From Bacillota bacterium (lineage in GTDB: Bacteria; Bacillota; Clostridia; Oscillospirales; Acutalibacteraceae), in NCBI GenBank assembly GCA_009786275.1, contig WQTL01000333.1, positions 1 to 5,646 of the forward strand: 5,646 bases of DNA. The letters are read 5' to 3'. The notes beneath the pieces are model-generated. The model was not told the origin of the DNA, did not search any database, and was given only the letters and a program-made list of their open reading frames with translations. Position 1 is the first letter of the stretch. The number at the start of each line of letters is the position of its first letter. Below, one piece after another: positions 5,346 to 5,646 of this stretch. A program made the translations under genes and the position numbers.

Positions 5346-5646
5346 GGTTTCTCCCTGTCAAAGAACGGCGACTTCCCCGAAACCGAAAGCGGAATCCCCA
5401 TGATGAGCTTGTACTCCCCCAGCAGGCCCAGCGCTGCGGCGGCCTTCGTAGTTGTTGTGCTGTCGATGGTTACTGTCCACACGTCCGTGCCGTGGTCAAT
5501 TTGCCAACCCTTGTGCCATGCGCCTTCGTCGTAAACATAGCAGCACATGCCTACATCACTGGAAAGCGTCCAAAAGTCGTAGCTGTCCAGGCTCCAGAAC
5601 GTGCCGTGGTAATCCCATATGCGATAGCTGTCCGGGCAATCGTAGA
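5342..5646 (-). CDS. Unrecognised protein, C-terminal part (runs off right edge)
   Basis: The reading frame is open from the window's right edge to TGA at 5342-5344, giving 100 visible residues; the start lies outside. An internal ATG at 5546-5548 is not the likely start, because the frame continues upstream without a stop and with similar character. The visible N-terminal part is rich in aromatic and acidic residues (SYRIWDYHGTFWSLDSYDFW), followed by WTVTIDSTTTTKAAAALGLL and the tail GKSPFFDREKP. There is no membrane segment and no motif I recognise. It overlaps the next gene by 4 bases (ATGA), so the two are translationally coupled. No function can be assigned. Confidence 0.65.
   Translation of the reverse strand, partial: YDCPDSYRIWDYHGTFWSLDSYDFWTLSSDVGMCCYVYDEGAWHKGWQIDHGTDVWTVTIDSTTTTKAAAALGLLGEYKLIMGIPLSVSGKSPFFDREKP

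Noticed and set aside
5016..5534. 172-residue plus-strand frame across the hairpin block and both minus-strand genes
   Set aside because: It lies antisense to a recognisable MmcQ/YjbR N-terminus and its coupled neighbour, and its own translation has no domain and no clear ribosome binding site.

Overview
The window looks like chromosomal DNA from a fairly GC-rich gut-type Bacillota, probably a member of Clostridia. The evidence is sigma-A-type promoters with 17-bp spacers, purine-rich Shine-Dalgarno sites of the Bacillota kind, and protein families common in that group (a single-pass anchored beta-propeller, a small FKLDND-type helix-turn-helix protein, a glycoside hydrolase of family 2, and an MmcQ/YjbR protein). 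No finer placement can be supported from the sequence alone.

Layout. Positions 1-83 hold an imperfect 25-bp inverted repeat with an intrinsic terminator nested inside it, probably ending an upstream gene outside the window. An AT-richer stretch carries a near-consensus extended -10 promoter (172-200). It drives a 425-residue protein (232-1509) made of one N-terminal membrane anchor and a repeat-built beta-propeller facing outside the cell. A short helix-turn-helix protein follows (1582-1875). Fifteen bases after its stop codon begins a perfect-consensus sigma-A promoter (TTGACA, 17 bp, TATAAT; 1891-1919) for a 946-residue family 2 glycoside hydrolase (1975-4815). The promoter has a small dyad just upstream, and the short leader can fold a hairpin around the ribosome binding site.

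The most informative region is downstream of the hydrolase. The sequence touching its stop codon is a decayed, frameshifted fragment of a second copy of the helix-turn-helix gene. Related sequence in direct orientation therefore flanks the hydrolase and its promoter, about 3.0 kb apart. The fragment runs into roughly 180 bp of non-coding DNA with several perfect hairpins (5005-5030, 5091-5112, 5138-5154). This DNA abuts, and appears to have cut off, the second half of an MmcQ/YjbR gene on the minus strand (5115-5345). That gene is coupled by an ATGA overlap to a second minus-strand gene that runs off the right edge (5342-5646).

Reading. The hydrolase is an isolated carbohydrate-active enzyme with its own strong promoter and no transporter or sensor beside it here. 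It sits in a locus reshaped by duplication of the helix-turn-helix gene and by a structured, possibly dispersed, repeat. Nothing proves a new defence or mobile system. The best lead is the pairing of the helix-turn-helix gene remnant with the hairpin-rich block.
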